NCBI GenBank assembly: GCA_017631135.1
Contig: JAGBTW010000080.1
Coordinates: 1 to 9,260, forward strand
Length of the DNA: 9,260 nucleotides
DNA from: Alistipes sp.
GTDB lineage: Bacteria; Bacteroidota; Bacteroidia; Bacteroidales; Rikenellaceae
Direction of reading: 5' to 3'
Part shown: positions 7,094-9,260 of the stretch, one piece after another
Layout: each line of letters starts with the position of its first letter
Numbering within the stretch: position 1 is the stretch's first letter
Position numbers and translations under genes: made by a program
The notes under the pieces: model-generated
Seen by the model: only the letters and a program-made list of their open reading frames with translations
Database searches by the model: none
What the model was told of the DNA's origin: nothing

Positions 7094-7184
7094 CATCTAC
7101 TGCCGCTAACGAATTATCTCGACAATGGGCAGTACGCTTAAGTACAGTCCATCGCCTCGAAATTCGCCGAGCGTTGTATCTGCA
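7094..7184 (+). repeat. Structured intergenic repeat, copy B
   Basis: This 91-base element starts 52 bases after the FAH-fold gene stop and has the same orientation as copy A. The left 17 bases and right 16 bases are identical to copy A, as are CAATGGG-type and CCATCG blocks and the GTACG..AAGTAC loop. The stem differs: CGAATT (7110-7115) pairs with AATTCG (7161-7166), TCGA (7119-7122) with TCGA (7157-7160), and ATGG (7125-7128) with CCAT (7149-7152), separated by small bulges. So a hairpin is kept although its sequence has changed. No U-run follows, so terminator function is less likely here than for copy A. Confidence 0.75.
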
Positions 7185-7300
7185 CTATTCTCTCAACAAA
7201 TATGCTTGCCCTCATAATCCTCATTTACACTTTAGTAAACTGCGGTTATTCGGGCTTCGCAAGCCTAAAATCAGCTCTTGTTATACAACTTCTTACAAAT

Positions 7301-7332
7301 ATGGGACTGTCCAACCGCAAAGACAGTCCCAT
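7301..7332 (-). terminator. Hairpin at the 3' end of rpoN, probable (possibly bidirectional) terminator
   Basis: ATGGGACTGTC (7301-7311) and GACAGTCCCAT (7322-7332) form a perfect 11-bp stem with a 10-base loop, 12 bases past the rpoN stop. On the minus strand the stem is followed only by ATTTGT, and on the plus strand by TCTTTAT, so the U-tract is weak in both senses. Placement between convergent genes suggests a shared terminator. It shares the GGACTG core with the asnS terminator. Confidence 0.65.
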
Positions 7333-7344
7333 TCTTTATAGCTC

Positions 7345-8772
7345 TTATATCTGTTTGCGCATGCGTGCGACAGGTATATCAAGCATTTCGCGGTACTTCG
7401 CTACCGTGCGGCGGGCGATGCGATAGCCCTTGTCGTTGAGGATGTCCATAAGGTTCTCATCCGTTAGCGGGTGGCGCTTATCCTCATTGTCGATACACTC
7501 CTGCAGGATGGTCTTTATCTCGTGACTCGACACCTCCTCGCCCGAGGTGGTCTGCATGCCCTCCGAGAACAACGATTTTAATAATATGATGCCGAAGGGG
7601 GTTTGTATGTACTTGCTGTTTACCACGCGCGATATAGTCGACACGTCGAGCTCCGTGCGGTCGGCGATGTCCTTCAATATCATGGGCTTGAGCTTGCTCT
7701 TGTCGCCCTCCTGGAAGTAGTCGCGCTGGAAGTCGAGGATAGTCTGCATGGTGCGCATAAGGGTGTCGTGGCGCTGCTTGATGGCCGAGATAAACCACTT
7801 TGCCGAGTCTATCTTCGACTTGACGAACTGCACAGCCTCCTTGTCCTCTGCCTTAATAGTGCCATCGGGGGCTACCATGTCGCGCATCATGTCGCGATAG
7901 CGGCGCGAGATGCGCACCTCGGGGACACCCGACGAGTTCATCGCGAGGCGCAAGTTGCCATCCGTGGTGTCAAGGATAAAGTCGGGAGTTATATATGGTG
8001 TGGTGTCTATGCCGCCCTCGACATGCAGGTTGCCAGGCTTGGGCGAGAGTGTGCGTATATGCTCTATAGCCTCGCGAAACTCCTCCTCCGAGATGCCCAG
8101 GCGCGCAATGAGCTTCTCGTAGTGCTTCTTGGCGAATGCCTCGAAGTGGTTGCTCACAATCTTGTGTGCCATGAGCTTCGTGGGGGTGTCGAGCATCTGG
8201 CGGCGCATCTGCAACAAGAGACACTCCTGCAGCGTGCGCGCTCCCACACCTGCGGGCTCGAGCTCCTGCACGATTGCCAAGATGCGCTCTATCTCCTCTA
8301 TCGATACATCCATGCCGCGCGTGAAGGCGAGGTCGTCCGACAGCGATGCAAGGTCACGACGCAGGTAGCCATCATCATCGAGGCTGCCGACGATATATGC
8401 CGCTACGATAAGCTCCACATCGCTCAACGAGCGGAAGCGCAGCTGCTCGATGAGCGTATCGCCCAACGAGTGTGACTCGGTGATGTATACGGGGCGCTGC
8501 TTGTCATCCTTCGAGAAGTTGTTTACGCGTGCCTTGTACGAGGGTGTGTCATCCTCCTTGCCGAGGTACTCCTCCACCGAGATTTTCTCGGGCGCATCCT
8601 CGCTGTCGCCGTGTGCTTCAACATCCTCCTCGAGGACTATGTTCTCCTCTATCTCACGCTTGATGCGCTCCTCGAGTTGCATTGCGGGCAGCTCGAGCAG
8701 CTTAATCATCTGTATCTGCTGCGGCGAAATCTTGGTCTGCAGCTGGATGGTCTGTTGAAGTCTACTTGCCAT
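7345..8772 (-). CDS. rpoN: RNA polymerase sigma-54 factor
   Basis: A 475-residue sigma-54 that directs core RNA polymerase to -24/-12 promoters and needs ATP-driven enhancer-binding proteins to open them; none is encoded in this window. Region I is the glutamine/leucine-rich start (MASRLQQTIQLQTKISPQQIQMIKLLELPAMQLEERI, about 1-37). An acidic region II follows (VLEEDVEAHGDSEDAPE onward), then the core-binding domain (SLGDTLIEQLRFRSLSDVELIVAAYIVGSLDDDGYL). The C-terminal DNA-binding part has a helix-turn-helix (LDVSTISRVVNSKYIQTPFG, from about 375) and the diagnostic RpoN box ARRTVAKYRE (453-462). The frame stays open upstream to 9006, but that extension overlaps asnS antisense-free coding sequence in another frame and region I starts right after the ATG at 8772, so 8772 is chosen. 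TACATTTT (minus strand, 8789-8782) is a near match to a -7 box. Confidence 0.96.
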   Translation of the reverse strand: MASRLQQTIQLQTKISPQQIQMIKLLELPAMQLEERIKREIEENIVLEEDVEAHGDSEDAPEKISVEEYLGKEDDTPSYKARVNNFSKDDKQRPVYITESHSLGDTLIEQLRFRSLSDVELIVAAYIVGSLDDDGYLRRDLASLSDDLAFTRGMDVSIEEIERILAIVQELEPAGVGARTLQECLLLQMRRQMLDTPTKLMAHKIVSNHFEAFAKKHYEKLIARLGISEEEFREAIEHIRTLSPKPGNLHVEGGIDTTPYITPDFILDTTDGNLRLAMNSSGVPEVRISRRYRDMMRDMVAPDGTIKAEDKEAVQFVKSKIDSAKWFISAIKQRHDTLMRTMQTILDFQRDYFQEGDKSKLKPMILKDIADRTELDVSTISRVVNSKYIQTPFGIILLKSLFSEGMQTTSGEEVSSHEIKTILQECIDNEDKRHPLTDENLMDILNDKGYRIARRTVAKYREMLDIPVARMRKQI

Positions 8773-8797
8773 ATCTTTTATAAAATGTAACCTAACT

Positions 8798-8835
8798 AAA
8801 AAGGGACTGACCAATAAGTGCATCGGGCAGTCCCT
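8798..8835 (-). terminator. Intrinsic terminator of asnS
   Basis: Read on the minus strand, AGGGACTG (8835-8828) pairs with CAGTCCCT (8809-8802) as an 8-bp stem with an 18-base loop, and the stem runs directly into a stretch of T (8802-8798). It begins 20 bases past the asnS stop and lies before the rpoN start, so rpoN probably has its own promoter or depends on read-through. Confidence 0.75.
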
Positions 8836-8855
8836 ATTATTTAGAGGCATGTCGC

Positions 8856-9260
8856 TTAAAACTCTGCGTTCTTTGGTGTGCGTGGGAATGGGATAACATC
8901 GCGAATGTTGCCCATGCCTGTCACGAAGAGAAGCAGACGCTCGAAGCCCAAGCCGAAGCCCGAGTGTGGTGCAGAACCCCAACGACGAGTGTCGAGATAC
9001 CACCACAGCTCCTTGCGGCTCATGCCCAACTCATCTACTCTTGCACAAAGCTTGCCAAAGTCGGCCTCACGCTCCGAACCACCGATGATTTCGCCAATCT
9101 GGGGGAACAAAACGTCCATAGCACGTACGGTCTTGCCATCCTCGTTCTGCTTCATATAGAACGCCTTGATCTCCTTAGGATAGTTGATAAGGATAACGGG
9201 ACGCTTGAAGTGCTCCTCAACGAGGTAGCGCTCGTGCTCTGACTGAAGGTCGCAGCCCCA
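8856..9260 (-). CDS. asnS: Asparaginyl-tRNA synthetase, C-terminal part (5' end outside the window)
   Basis: Charges tRNA-Asn with asparagine; a class IIb aminoacyl-tRNA synthetase. Only the last 134 residues are present. They begin [22 protein letters not shown], continuous in frame from the window edge. Family blocks: [94 protein letters not shown]. The last block contains class II motif 3 (GFGLGFERL, with the ATP-binding arginine) and the usual AsnRS ending. Asparagine specificity rather than aspartate is supported by the whole C-terminal block, which closely resembles bacterial AsnS. Internal methionines such as the one at 9155 are not starts. Confidence 0.97.
   Translation of the reverse strand, partial: WGCDLQSEHERYLVEEHFKRPVILINYPKEIKAFYMKQNEDGKTVRAMDVLFPQIGEIIGGSEREADFGKLCARVDELGMSRKELWWYLDTRRWGSAPHSGFGLGFERLLLFVTGMGNIRDVIPFPRTPKNAEF

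Larger units (their letters stand above)
7042..7344. other. Convergent intergenic region rich in hairpins (no gene)
   Basis: This 303-base gap separates the lpxB operon from convergent rpoN. In order it contains: a weak hairpin (AAAGAA 7042-7047 with TTCTTT 7073-7078) enclosing CTGTCTAATAAG; structured repeat copy B (7094-7184); two small hairpins, TTTAC/GTAAA (7224-7239) and GGCTT/AAGCC (7253-7265); and an 11-bp perfect hairpin at 7301-7332. A plus-strand open frame from 7202 begins MLALIILIYTLVNCG but runs antisense into the 3' end of rpoN and has no recognisable family, so it is not called as a gene. Confidence 0.7.

Noticed and set aside
3535..7184. Repeats A and B as a CRISPR array or as IS terminal inverted repeats
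   Set aside because: There are only two copies, about 3.5 kb apart with genes between; they are direct, not inverted; and no cas or transposase gene is present.
7202..7426. Plus-strand 74-residue open frame starting MLALIILIYTLVNCG, lipoprotein-like
   Set aside because: The hydrophobic start ends in VNC, a poor lipobox, and the frame then crosses the rpoN hairpin and runs antisense through the rpoN 3' end. Its composition follows the antisense of rpoN, not a gene.
7603..8475. Long plus-strand open frame (290 residues) opposite rpoN
   Set aside because: It lies entirely inside the unmistakable rpoN coding sequence. Long antisense frames are expected in GC-rich coding DNA, and no domain is recognisable.
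8773..9006. N-terminal extension of rpoN to an upstream start at 9006
   Set aside because: It would overlap asnS coding sequence and its terminator, and add arginine-rich sequence unlike sigma-54. Region I begins just after the ATG at 8772.

Overview
The window looks like a chromosomal segment of a gut-type Bacteroidales bacterium with fairly high GC for the group (Alistipes- or Prevotella-like; the genus cannot be fixed from this sequence). The reasons are a TopA that ends in C-terminal repeats without zinc ribbons, TAnnTTTG-type -7 promoter boxes in front of abiEi and lpxB, the absence of clear Shine-Dalgarno sequences, and protein sequences that read as Bacteroidales orthologues.

Layout, plus strand: topA lacking only its first few codons (1-2274); a secreted papain-fold C1B peptidase (2328-3515); a 285-base gap with a long hairpin repeat, an imperfect palindrome and an AT-rich promoter/operator region; a two-gene AbiEi/AbiEii type IV toxin-antitoxin cassette (3801-5248, ATGA overlap); then lpxB (lipid A disaccharide synthase) overlapping by ATGA a short fumarylacetoacetate hydrolase-fold protein (5342-7041). 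A 303-base convergent gap (7042-7344) follows, with a second copy of the hairpin repeat and several smaller hairpins. Minus strand: rpoN (sigma-54, 8772-7345) and the 3' part of asnS (asparaginyl-tRNA synthetase, 9260-8856), separated by an intrinsic terminator.

Most of the window is housekeeping: DNA topology, outer-membrane lipid A synthesis, an alternative sigma factor and tRNA charging. The accessory part is the AbiE cassette, which looks inserted between the peptidase and lpxB and is visibly less GC-rich than the genes around it. It is a candidate anti-phage or plasmid/island-stability module.

The least explained signal is a pair of about 90-base intergenic elements (3535-3623 and 7094-7184). 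They share identical 17-base left and 16-base right ends and a common GTAC...AAGTAC loop, but have different stem sequences that still pair. A second point is that the FAH-fold protein co-transcribed with lpxB appears to have lost metal-site residues. No transposase, CRISPR array, tRNA or rRNA was seen.
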